A DNA stretch of 14,543 bases from JAGPKI01 sp052034135 (lineage in GTDB: Bacteria > Caldisericota > Caldisericia > UBA6126 > JAGPKI01): NCBI GenBank assembly GCA_052034135.1, contig JBPOJC010000111.1:1-14543 (forward strand), given 5' to 3'. The translations under genes were made by a program, and so were the position numbers. Positions 7,599-14,543 of this stretch are shown here, piece by piece (position 1 is the first letter of the stretch; each line of letters begins with the position of its first letter). The notes beneath the pieces were generated by a model. The model was given only the letters and a program-made list of their open reading frames with translations. It was not told where the DNA came from and did no database searches.

Positions 7599-10500
7599 AT
7601 GGCTAATAATTTAAATGTTGATTATGAAGCAATATCAATTCATTTAGCTTCTCCAGATGAAATAAGAAGTTGGAGTCATGGTGAAGTTAAGAAAGCTGAA
7701 ACTATAAGTTACAGGAATTATAAGCCTGAACCTGACGGTTTATTCTGTGAGAAAATTTTTGGACCATCTAAAGATTATGAATGTCGATGCGGAAAATATA
7801 AAGGAAAAAGATATGAAGGTGTTGTTTGCGATAGATGTGGAGTAGAGGTCACAAAATCGAAAGTTAGAAGAGAAAGAATGGGGCACATAGAACTTGCAGC
7901 TCCAGTTGCGCATATATGGTATTTAAGAACAGTTCCGTATATTTCATTGTTGCTTGATATAACCTCTAAAACACTTCAAGAGATAGTCTATTTTGTTAAA
8001 TATGTGGTTATTGATCCTGGAAATACTGAATTAAGGAAATGTGATACTTTAAGAGACGATGATTATAGGGAACTAAAGGAAAAGGGATACGATTTTGTTG
8101 CCAAAAAGGGGGCAGAGGCTATAAAAGAGTTACTTGCTGATATTAAGCTTGATTCTCTTTTTACTTCTCTTAAAGGAGAACTTCAAACCTCTTCTATTCA
8201 GAAAAAAAATAAGCTTATCAAGCGAATTGGAGCAGTTCAAGCATTTTTATTAAATAATAGAAGCCCTACTGATATGATTTTCACAGTTATACCAGTTATA
8301 CCACCAGACTTGAGACCTCTTCTTCAGCTCGAAGGTGGAAGATTTGCAACATCCGATCTTAACACTTTGTATCAGAGGGTTATAAATAGAAATAATAGAC
8401 TTAAAAAACTTATTGAAGTAAATGCTCCCGATATAATGATTCAGAACGAGAAAAGAATGCTTCAAGAAGCAGTCGACGCTTTATTCGATAATAGTAAACG
8501 AGCACGACCTGTTGTTGGAACTGCTAATAGGCCACTTAGATCTTTAAGCGATGTTCTTAAAGGAAAAGAAGGCAGGTTTAGACAAAATCTACTTGGTAAA
8601 AGAGTTGATTATTCTGGAAGATCTGTTATTGTTGTTAACCCCGATCTTCGCCTTGATCAATGCGGCTTACCAAAAGAGATGGTTTTAGAATTATTCAAAC
8701 CATTTGTTATGGAAAGGCTTGTAAGTAAAGGTATTGCAAGAAGTTTAAGATCAGCAAAGTTAAAAATTGAGAAATTTGATCCTGCCATTTGGTCAGTTTT
8801 AGATGAAGTTATAAGGGATCATCCAGTTCTTTTAAATAGAGCACCAACACTTCATAGGCTGGGAATTGAAGGGTTTAAAATAATGCTTTGTGAAGGTAAG
8901 GCTATTCAGATTCCTCCCCTCGTTTGTCCTCCTTTTAATGCTGATTTTGACGGTGACCAGATGGCAGTTCATGTTCCACTTTCTATACCAGCTATAGTTG
9001 AAACAGAAACTTTAATGATGTCATCAAGGAATTTTCTTTCTCCAGCCAATGGTTCTCCTACAATGTCTCCAATTCAAGATATAGTTTTAGGAGTTTATTA
9101 TATGACTCTTGATCTTTATGATATGAAACCACTAAGTTTATTTCATAGCCTTGATGAAGTTGTAAGTGCATATGAGCAATCTGCTGTTAGACTGCATGAT
9201 AAAATTAACGTGCTCTTAGACGGCAAAACAATTGAGACGACTGTTGGAAGAGTTTTGATAAATGAGCGGATAAGAAGGTTAATTGTAAGTAAAGAAAAAG
9301 ATGTGACTCAATTCAATTATTATAACGAAACTTTTACTTCAAAAAGTATAAAGCTATTAATCAAAAATTGTTATAATTTGTATGGGAACCAAGTAGCTGT
9401 TGATGTAGTTGAAGAGATAAAAAAACTTGGTTTTGAATATGTAACTCTTCCCGGAATTACAATTGGACTTAATGATATGGCTTCTCCCCCTTCTCTTGAT
9501 AGAATTGTAAGAGAAGCTGAAGAGAAAACTGATAAACTTAATGAAGCATTTAATCAAGGGTTATTATCTGATGAAGAAAGACACCAAAAAATTGTAGAGA
9601 CATGGATGAATGCAACTAATGAAGTTAGAAAGGAATCTTTTTTGAACTTTCATAAAAGTAATCCACTTCATATGATGGTTACTTCTGGCGCAAGAGGAAA
9701 TCCTGCTCAGGTTAACCAGATGGTTGGTATAAGAGGTTTAATGTTAGACCCAACAGGTAGAACAATTGAATATCCCATAAAAAATAATTTATTAAAAGGA
9801 TTGTCTGTTCTTGAATATTTTATATCAACACATGGTGCGAGGAAAGGGCAAGCCGATACAGCACTTAAAACATCAGATTCAGGTTATCTTACGAGAAGAT
9901 TAGTTGATGTGGCACACTCTGTTGTTGTTAAAGAGGAAGATTGTGCTCATTCTACAAAAAGAAAAGAATATTTAGCTGGGAAAGTAATAAAACCTTTATC
10001 TTTACAGGTTGTAGGCCAAGTAGCAGATGCAGGTATCATTAATCCCGAAAATGGTGAAATATTAGTCAAAAAAGGTGAAATTATCTCATATGATGCTGCA
10101 ATGAAAATTGATGAATGCGACATCGAAGAAGTAAAAATAAGAAGATTTGTTGAAGGATTTGAAGTTTCAGAGATAATCGAAGAAGGAGCTGTAATTGAAA
10201 CTTTTGAGGAAAGAATTTTGGGTAGAACCGCAGCTTCTGACATAAAGGATTCAAATGGTAAAATAATTGTTAAAATTGGTTCGGAGATAGACGAAAAAGC
10301 TGTAGAGAAGATTAAAAAAGCTAAAATTAAAAAGGTCTCAATTAGATCTCCTCTTACTTGTCTATCAGAAAAAGGCATCTGTGCTGCATGTTATGGCAGA
10401 GATCTTTCAACAGGTAAAAGAGTCATAGTGGGTGAAGCAGTTGGTGTTATCGCTGCTCAGTCAATAGGAGAACCAGGCACTCAACTTACGCTTAGAACAT

Positions 10501-11303
10501 TCCATTCAGGAGGTATTGCAGCATCTGATATAACGGGTGGATTGCCTCGAGTTGAAGAAATTTTTGAGGCAAGACGACCCAAAGGAGAAGCATATATTGC
10601 TGAAATAGGTGGAAAGGTCTCAATCAAACAAGAAAGAGATTCTAGAATTTTAAAAATTATTTCAAGTGATGGCGAAGAATTTGAATATAACGTTCCATAT
10701 TCATCACAATTACTCGTAAAAGATGGAGATATTGTTGAAGTTGGAGCTCAACTTACACAAGGGTCATTAAATCCTCATATTCTCTTAAAAACAAGAGGCA
10801 AGAAAGACACTGAAGAATATCTTATTTCAGAAATCCAAAAGGTATATAAGTCTCAGGGTGTTGATATAAACGATAAGCACATTGAGATAATTATTCGTCA
10901 GTTAATGAGGCGTGTTAGAATTAAAGAATCAGGTGATAGTGATTTCTTGCCCGGCGAAATTTTGGATAAAAATATAATAGATGAAGCCAACAGATATCTA
11001 ATAGCAAAAGACGCAAATCCAGCAACTTATGAAATAGTATTGCTTCGACTTACAAAAGCTGCTTCTATAAGCGAGAGTTTTCTTTCAGCTGCATCCTTTC
11101 AGGAAACACCAAGAATACTTGCTGAAGCAGCAATAAAAGCAAAAGTAGATTTTCTTGAAGGGTTAAAAGAGGCAGTAATTGTTGGACATCCTATTCCTGC
11201 TGGGACAGGCTTAAAAGAATATAGAAAAAAAATTGGAGTAAAAACTACATCTGAATTATTTGTAATACCAGAAAAGGAAAAAGGTAATGAAATTTTTACA
11301 TAA
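7599..11303 (+). CDS. rpoC: DNA-directed RNA polymerase subunit beta'
   Basis: This is the beta' subunit of RNA polymerase, holding the catalytic magnesium and the clamp. It has 1234 residues, close to the B. subtilis length. The N-terminal zinc site has Cys62, 64, 77 and 80 (CRCGKY to CDRCGVEV). The catalytic loop NADFDGDQ places the metal ligands at Asp449, 451 and 453. The bridge-helix segment GARKGQADTALKTSDSGYLTRRL and the trigger-loop segment IAAQSIGEPGTQLTLRTFHSGG are intact. The second zinc site has Cys782, 921, 928 and 931. Between Cys782 and Cys921 lie two copies (from G826 and G894) of the motif also found in the RpoB insertion. Its start ATG is fixed by a stop six bases upstream. 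It follows the EF-G-like gene by 44 bp and is separated from rpsL by 206 bp holding a strong promoter. No clear GC-rich terminator follows, so some read-through into rpsL is possible. Confidence 0.98.
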   Translation: MANNLNVDYEAISIHLASPDEIRSWSHGEVKKAETISYRNYKPEPDGLFCEKIFGPSKDYECRCGKYKGKRYEGVVCDRCGVEVTKSKVRRERMGHIELAAPVAHIWYLRTVPYISLLLDITSKTLQEIVYFVKYVVIDPGNTELRKCDTLRDDDYRELKEKGYDFVAKKGAEAIKELLADIKLDSLFTSLKGELQTSSIQKKNKLIKRIGAVQAFLLNNRSPTDMIFTVIPVIPPDLRPLLQLEGGRFATSDLNTLYQRVINRNNRLKKLIEVNAPDIMIQNEKRMLQEAVDALFDNSKRARPVVGTANRPLRSLSDVLKGKEGRFRQNLLGKRVDYSGRSVIVVNPDLRLDQCGLPKEMVLELFKPFVMERLVSKGIARSLRSAKLKIEKFDPAIWSVLDEVIRDHPVLLNRAPTLHRLGIEGFKIMLCEGKAIQIPPLVCPPFNADFDGDQMAVHVPLSIPAIVETETLMMSSRNFLSPANGSPTMSPIQDIVLGVYYMTLDLYDMKPLSLFHSLDEVVSAYEQSAVRLHDKINVLLDGKTIETTVGRVLINERIRRLIVSKEKDVTQFNYYNETFTSKSIKLLIKNCYNLYGNQVAVDVVEEIKKLGFEYVTLPGITIGLNDMASPPSLDRIVREAEEKTDKLNEAFNQGLLSDEERHQKIVETWMNATNEVRKESFLNFHKSNPLHMMVTSGARGNPAQVNQMVGIRGLMLDPTGRTIEYPIKNNLLKGLSVLEYFISTHGARKGQADTALKTSDSGYLTRRLVDVAHSVVVKEEDCAHSTKRKEYLAGKVIKPLSLQVVGQVADAGIINPENGEILVKKGEIISYDAAMKIDECDIEEVKIRRFVEGFEVSEIIEEGAVIETFEERILGRTAASDIKDSNGKIIVKIGSEIDEKAVEKIKKAKIKKVSIRSPLTCLSEKGICAACYGRDLSTGKRVIVGEAVGVIAAQSIGEPGTQLTLRTFHSGGIAASDITGGLPRVEEIFEARRPKGEAYIAEIGGKVSIKQERDSRILKIISSDGEEFEYNVPYSSQLLVKDGDIVEVGAQLTQGSLNPHILLKTRGKKDTEEYLISEIQKVYKSQGVDINDKHIEIIIRQLMRRVRIKESGDSDFLPGEILDKNIIDEANRYLIAKDANPATYEIVLLRLTKAASISESFLSAASFQETPRILAEAAIKAKVDFLEGLKEAVIVGHPIPAGTGLKEYRKKIGVKTTSELFVIPEKEKGNEIFT

Positions 11304-11340
11304 TATTTTAAATAACAATAGCATTTTTTTTAAAAATATT
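11302..11340. repeat. AT-only inverted repeat after rpoC
   Basis: AATATTTTAAA (11302-11312) can pair with TTTAAAAATATT (11329-11340) with a one-base bulge. Eight T residues (11324-11331) lie within the loop and right arm. It spans the end of rpoC and runs into the -35 box of the rpsL promoter. It contains no G-C pair, so it is at best a weak terminator, and chance is a real alternative. Confidence 0.25.
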
Positions 11341-11367
11341 GACATTTGTATTTTGTTTCAGTAGAAT
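11339..11367 (+). promoter_or_regulatory. Near-consensus sigma70-type promoter of the str operon
   Basis: A perfect TTGACA (11339-11344), a 17-bp spacer and TAGAAT (11362-11367, 5 of 6) form the best promoter in the window. Initiation would be near 11374, leaving a leader of about 135 nt before rpsL. A second -10-like TATAAT at 11482-11487 has no good -35 box. The promoter would let rpsL, rpsG, fusA and tuf be transcribed independently of rpoBC. Confidence 0.7.
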
Positions 11368-11385
11368 TGAGTTTTGTGCTAAATT

Positions 11386-11393
11386 GAGGTGAT
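11386..11393 (+). promoter_or_regulatory. Shine-Dalgarno-like GAGGTGAT in the str leader
   Basis: GAGGTGAT matches eight contiguous bases complementary to the 16S rRNA 3' end, and the identical octamer precedes rpsL at 11500-11507. It lies 9 nt before ATG 11403 (6 nt before an in-frame TTG at 11400) and is the main reason to consider the small ORF translated. Confidence 0.5.
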
Positions 11394-11402
11394 TTTATTT
11401 TG

Positions 11403-11486
11403 ATGAATAAGTTTTTAATGTATGAATTTATAAAATTTAGTTTTTGTGTCAGTAAGTCAATTATATTGCTTATTGATGAATTATAA
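11403..11486 (+). CDS. Possible 27-residue leader peptide upstream of rpsL
   Basis: A small ORF begins ATG AAT AAG TTT and ends TTA TAA. It encodes a hydrophobic peptide that starts MNKFLMYEFIKFSF and ends SIILLIDEL; a TTG at 11400 is an alternative start. It lies after the putative transcription start of the str operon and ends 23 nt before rpsL. Its Shine-Dalgarno-like octamer is identical to that of rpsL. I know of no such leader peptide for this operon. It could affect rpsL translation by coupling or be a small membrane peptide; it could also be chance, since its only support is length, position and the ribosome binding site. Confidence 0.3.
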   Translation: MNKFLMYEFIKFSFCVSKSIILLIDEL

Positions 11487-11509
11487 TGATATTTTAAAAG
11501 AGGTGATAG

Positions 11510-11896
11510 ATGCCTACCATTAATCAATTGATACGAAAACCGAGAAAGCAAGTTAGGAAAAAGTCAAAAACAAGGGCTTTAGAAGGATGTCCCCAGAAAA
11601 GGGGTGTTTGTACAATTGTACGAACAATGACGCCTAAAAAACCTAATTCTGCATTGAGAAAAATTGCAAAAGTAAGACTTACTAACGGACACGAAGTTAG
11701 TGCTTATATACCTGGAGAGGGGCATAACTTACAGGAACATTCTGTTGTTCTTGTAAGGGGAGGGCGTGTTAGAGATTTACCAGGAGTCAGATATCACATA
11801 ATTAGGGGTGTTTTGGATGCAGCTGGGGTTGAAAATAGAAAAAAATCGAGATCGAAGTATGGGGCTAAAAAGCCTAAATCTAATGTTAAAGGGTAG
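11510..11896 (+). CDS. rpsL: 30S ribosomal protein S12
   Basis: S12 lies at the decoding centre of the small subunit and affects accuracy and streptomycin response. The 128-residue protein is full length. It has the expected N-terminus MPTINQLIRKPRK, the loop TPKKPNSALRK (41-51), EGHNLQEHSVV and GGRVRDLPGVRYH (84-96). Lys43, a frequent site of streptomycin-resistance mutations, is the usual Lys. Residue 88 is Arg (codon AGA) where most bacteria have Lys; K88R is a known resistance substitution. Asp89, the residue methylthiolated in E. coli, is present. The start follows GAGGTGAT with short spacing, as in many bacteria. It is the first conventional gene of the str operon; rpsG follows after 5 nt. 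Confidence 0.98.
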   Translation: MPTINQLIRKPRKQVRKKSKTRALEGCPQKRGVCTIVRTMTPKKPNSALRKIAKVRLTNGHEVSAYIPGEGHNLQEHSVVLVRGGRVRDLPGVRYHIIRGVLDAAGVENRKKSRSKYGAKKPKSNVKG

Positions 11897-11901
11897 ATGA
11901 T

Positions 11902-12372
11902 ATGCCAAGACGTAAATTAGTAACAAAAAAAGAATTATTACCAGATCCAATTTATGGAAGTGTCCTTTTTTCAAAGTATATAGGAAAATTACTTAAAGAT
12001 GGAAAAAAAGAGCGCGCAATGAAAATATTGTATAAAGCGTTAGAAGAAGCCGCGGCTAAGTTACATAATAAGCCTGTAGAAATATTAGAAAATGCGACAG
12101 AGAATTGTAGACCGCTTGTTGAAGTGAGGGCACGTAGAATTGGCGGTGCAACTTACCAGATACCTATGGAGGTACCTTATGAAAGAGGGGTTACTCTTTC
12201 TGTAAAATGGATTGTTACTTCAGCTAAGGGAAAGAAAGGTAAACCAATGTATAAAAGACTTGCTGAAGAATTTAGTGATGCTGTGAACAAAACAGGTACA
12301 GCTTACAAGAAGAGAGAAGATACTCATAAAATGGCTGAAGCAAATAAGGCTTTTTCTCATTTTAGGTGGTAA
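11902..12372 (+). CDS. rpsG: 30S ribosomal protein S7
   Basis: S7 is a primary 16S rRNA-binding protein that organises the head of the small subunit near the E site and mRNA exit. The 156 residues match the usual bacterial length. Recognisable segments are MPRRKLVTKKELLPDPIYGS, ENCRPLVEVRARRIGGATYQIP, and the C-terminal KKREDTHKMAEANKAFSHFRW region near 137-156. The start lies 5 nt after the rpsL stop with only a weak Shine-Dalgarno (AAAGGG inside rpsL), suggesting translational coupling. In E. coli S7 represses translation by binding the longer rpsL-rpsG gap; that site cannot exist in this 5-nt gap, so any autoregulation must work differently. Confidence 0.98.
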   Translation: MPRRKLVTKKELLPDPIYGSVLFSKYIGKLLKDGKKERAMKILYKALEEAAAKLHNKPVEILENATENCRPLVEVRARRIGGATYQIPMEVPYERGVTLSVKWIVTSAKGKKGKPMYKRLAEEFSDAVNKTGTAYKKREDTHKMAEANKAFSHFRW

Positions 12373-12400
12373 AAAATTGTGCAAGAGGATGTAAATTTAA

Positions 12401-14515
12401 GTGTCAAAAACAGTGAATTTAGAAAATTTTGATAAAAATAAGATGATGGATCAGATAAATTTAAAACTATTAAGGAATATAGGTATTATTGCTCATATAG
12501 ATGCAGGTAAAACTACTACAACAGAGCGTATATTATATTTCACAGGAAAGATTAGAAAAGCTGGAAATGTTGATGATGGAAACACGACTACTGATTGGAT
12601 GGTTCAGGAGAAAGAGAGAGGAATCACGATTACTTCAGCTGTAATAACATGTAGTTGGAAGGATCATAGAATAAATATTATAGATACACCGGGCCATGTT
12701 GATTTTACTGTAGAAGTGGAAAGATCTCTCAGGGTTTTAGATGGAGCAGTTGCCATCTTTTGTGGTGTAGGTGGAGTTGAACCTCAGTCTGAAACTGTAT
12801 GGCATCAAGCTGATAAGTATAAAGTACCACGAATTGTCTACATTAACAAGTTAGATAGGGTTGGAGCAGATTTTTATAAAGTGGTTAATGAAATAAGAGA
12901 TAAGCTTGGAGCCATCCCGATAGTTATGCAAATTCCAATTGGAACTGAAAATAATTTTTCTGGCATTATTGACCTATTAACTATGAAAAGTTATATATAT
13001 CTTGATGATAGTGGAGAAAATATAACTTGCGGTGATATTCCTGGGGATTATGTTGAAATAGCCAATATTTATAGGCAACATTTAATAGAAGCTGTATCTG
13101 AGGTGGATGACGATATACTTACAAAGTATATCGAAAGTAAAGAAATTTCAGTAGATGAATTAATTTCTGCTATAAGAAAAGGTTGCTGGAAAAATATATT
13201 CTTCCCAACTTTTTGTGGCTCATCTTTTAGAAATAAGGGTATTCAGCAACTCCTAGATGCAATAAATGAATATTTACCTTCACCTATCGATATACCACCA
13301 ATAACTGGTATAAATCCATTAACTGGTGAAAATGAAATTAGACTCACAAGCGTTAATGAACCTCTCAGTGCTCTTATATTCAAAGTAGCAGCAGATCCTT
13401 TTATTGGATCTTTAGCTTTTACAAGAGTATATTCGGGCAGCATTAAATCGGGCTCTTATGTTTATAATGCAACAAGCAAACTCTCGGAGAGAGTTTCGAG
13501 AATTGTTAGATTACACGCAAATCATAGAGAAGATGTAGACGAAATTAGTGCCGGCGATATTGCGGGTTTAGTCGGTTTAAAGAGAAGCGTTACAGGGGAC
13601 ACACTTTCTGATAAAAATAAACCAATAATTCTTGAAGCTATAAGTTTTCCAGAACCTGTAGTTTCTGTAGTAGTAGAACCTAAAACAAAGGTAGATCAAG
13701 ATAAGTTATCGCTTGCTCTTGGCAAATTTGCTTTAGAAGATCCTACTTTTAAGTATAAATTTGACGAAGAAACCGGACAGACAGTTATATCTGGAATGGG
13801 CGAACTTCATCTTGAAGTGATTGTTGATAGATTATCAAGAGAATTTAATATATCAGTTAATGTTGGTAAGCCAGAAGTAGCATATAAGGAGACAATCCTT
13901 AAGTCTGCGATTGGTGTTGGTAAACACATAAAACAAAGTGGCGGAAAGGGTCAATATGGTCATGTAGTTTTGGAAATTATGCCATATAAAGATGGTAAAT
14001 TTAAATTTGAAGATAAAATTAAACAGGGAGTGATTCCAAAAGAATATATACCAGCTGTTGAAGAGGGAGTTAAATACGCGCTTGAATCTGGAGTTTTGGG
14101 TGGATATGAGGTTGTAAATGTTCAGGTTAACTTAATAGATGGCTCATTTCATCCAGTTGATTCTTCAGAGTTAGCATTTAGAATTGCGGCTTCGAAAGCT
14201 TTTCAAGATGCAATGAGTAAAGCTTCTCCTATACTTTTAGAACCTATAATGAGAGTTTCTATAATTGTTCCTGAAAATTATCTTGGTGATGTAATGGCAC
14301 TTATTAATTCAAGAAGAGGCAAAATTATAAAATTTGAATCAGTAGGAACGACGCAGGTTATATATTCATCTATTCCGCTTAAATCTATGTTTGGTTTTGC
14401 TACTGAATTAAGATCCATTACTCAAGGAAGAGGAAGTTATACTATGGAATTTGAAAAATATGAGAGAGTAACTGATTCAATATTATTATCCACAAAGGGA
14501 GGAAATAATGGCTAA
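12401..14515 (+). CDS. fusA: Elongation factor G
   Basis: EF-G is the GTPase that moves tRNAs and mRNA through the ribosome and helps recycle ribosomes. The 704-residue protein is complete. It has AHIDAGKTT (31-39, P-loop), ERGITIT (switch I), DTPGHVDF (95-102) with the catalytic His99, NKLD (149-152), domain IV KQSGGKGQYGH, and the tip loop DGSFHPVDSSE with His584. All residues expected of an active translocase are seen, in contrast to the EF-G-like protein between rpoB and rpoC. The chosen GTG 12401 has AGAGGA 11 nt upstream and gives 24 residues before RNIGIIAH, about 14 more than in E. coli or B. subtilis. ATG 12446 would give the usual length but lacks a good Shine-Dalgarno, so the start is uncertain. 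It follows rpsG by 28 nt and overlaps tuf by 8 nt. The family assignment is certain. Confidence 0.97.
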   Translation: MSKTVNLENFDKNKMMDQINLKLLRNIGIIAHIDAGKTTTTERILYFTGKIRKAGNVDDGNTTTDWMVQEKERGITITSAVITCSWKDHRINIIDTPGHVDFTVEVERSLRVLDGAVAIFCGVGGVEPQSETVWHQADKYKVPRIVYINKLDRVGADFYKVVNEIRDKLGAIPIVMQIPIGTENNFSGIIDLLTMKSYIYLDDSGENITCGDIPGDYVEIANIYRQHLIEAVSEVDDDILTKYIESKEISVDELISAIRKGCWKNIFFPTFCGSSFRNKGIQQLLDAINEYLPSPIDIPPITGINPLTGENEIRLTSVNEPLSALIFKVAADPFIGSLAFTRVYSGSIKSGSYVYNATSKLSERVSRIVRLHANHREDVDEISAGDIAGLVGLKRSVTGDTLSDKNKPIILEAISFPEPVVSVVVEPKTKVDQDKLSLALGKFALEDPTFKYKFDEETGQTVISGMGELHLEVIVDRLSREFNISVNVGKPEVAYKETILKSAIGVGKHIKQSGGKGQYGHVVLEIMPYKDGKFKFEDKIKQGVIPKEYIPAVEEGVKYALESGVLGGYEVVNVQVNLIDGSFHPVDSSELAFRIAASKAFQDAMSKASPILLEPIMRVSIIVPENYLGDVMALINSRRGKIIKFESVGTTQVIYSSIPLKSMFGFATELRSITQGRGSYTMEFEKYERVTDSILLSTKGGNNG
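14494..14502 (+). promoter_or_regulatory. tuf ribosome binding site within the end of fusA
   Basis: AAAGGGAGG ends 5 nt before ATG 14508, a strong and well-spaced site lying inside the last codons of fusA. It supports the tuf start and coupled translation. Confidence 0.75.
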
Positions 14516-14543
14516 GCAAAAATTTGAAAGGACTAAGCCCCAT
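14508..14543 (+). CDS. tuf: Elongation factor Tu, N-terminal fragment cut by the window end
   Basis: The last 36 bases encode MAKQKFERTKPH, the well-known start of bacterial EF-Tu, which delivers aminoacyl-tRNA to the ribosome. The GTP-binding motifs lie beyond the window. The ATG overlaps the fusA stop by 8 nt (14508-14515) in another frame. Position after fusA in the standard rpsL-rpsG-fusA-tuf order confirms the call despite the short length. Confidence 0.93.
   Translation, partial: MAKQKFERTKPH

Noticed and set aside
9947..10378. 143-codon open frame on the minus strand inside rpoC
   Set aside because: It is antisense to the sandwich-barrel region of rpoC, has a low-complexity composition and no recognisable domain.
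11482..11487. TATAAT close to rpsL as a second str promoter
   Set aside because: No acceptable -35 box at 16-18 bp and no extended -10, in an AT-rich stretch where TATAAT arises easily.

Overview
The window is a bacterial transcription and translation core cluster, all on the + strand. It is strongly AT-rich (about one third G+C by eye). The order is: unknown lipoprotein gene, rpoB, EF-G-like GTPase gene, rpoC, intergenic leader, rpsL, rpsG, fusA, and the first 12 codons of tuf. RpoB, RpoC, S12, S7, EF-G and EF-Tu are clearly bacterial. The phylum is not resolved. Low G+C and the clostridia-like lipoprotein suggest an anaerobic Gram-positive or deep-branching lineage, but a large insertion in RpoB argues against an ordinary Firmicute.

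Region 1 (1-1164) has an AT-rich upstream region with a promoter-like sequence and a large inverted repeat, then a lipoprotein gene that I cannot assign to a family. It lies where rplJ-rplL usually precede rpoB. Region 2 (1165-11303) starts with an AT-rich gap holding two TATAAT-type promoter candidates, followed by rpoB, a gene for an EF-G paralogue, and rpoC. The paralogue overlaps rpoB by one base and ends 44 bases before rpoC, so a translational GTPase interrupts the usually adjacent rpoB-rpoC pair. Region 3 (11304-14543) is the str operon. It has its own near-consensus promoter, a leader of about 135 bases with a possible 27-codon leader ORF, then rpsL, rpsG, fusA and tuf, tightly packed (5-base gap, 28-base gap, 8-base overlap).

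Together these genes supply the two large RNA polymerase subunits, two small-subunit ribosomal proteins (decoding centre and head), and the elongation factors for translocation and tRNA delivery. The less ordinary points are: (i) the EF-G-like gene inside rpoBC, whose product has Tyr in place of the catalytic His; (ii) an insertion of roughly 230 residues in RpoB built from four aligned copies of a motif that also occurs in the normal parts of beta and beta'; (iii) Arg at S12 position 88, a substitution known from streptomycin-resistant mutants; (iv) a possible leader peptide before rpsL; and (v) a large dyad over the first promoter. No RNA genes, mobile elements or CRISPR arrays were seen.
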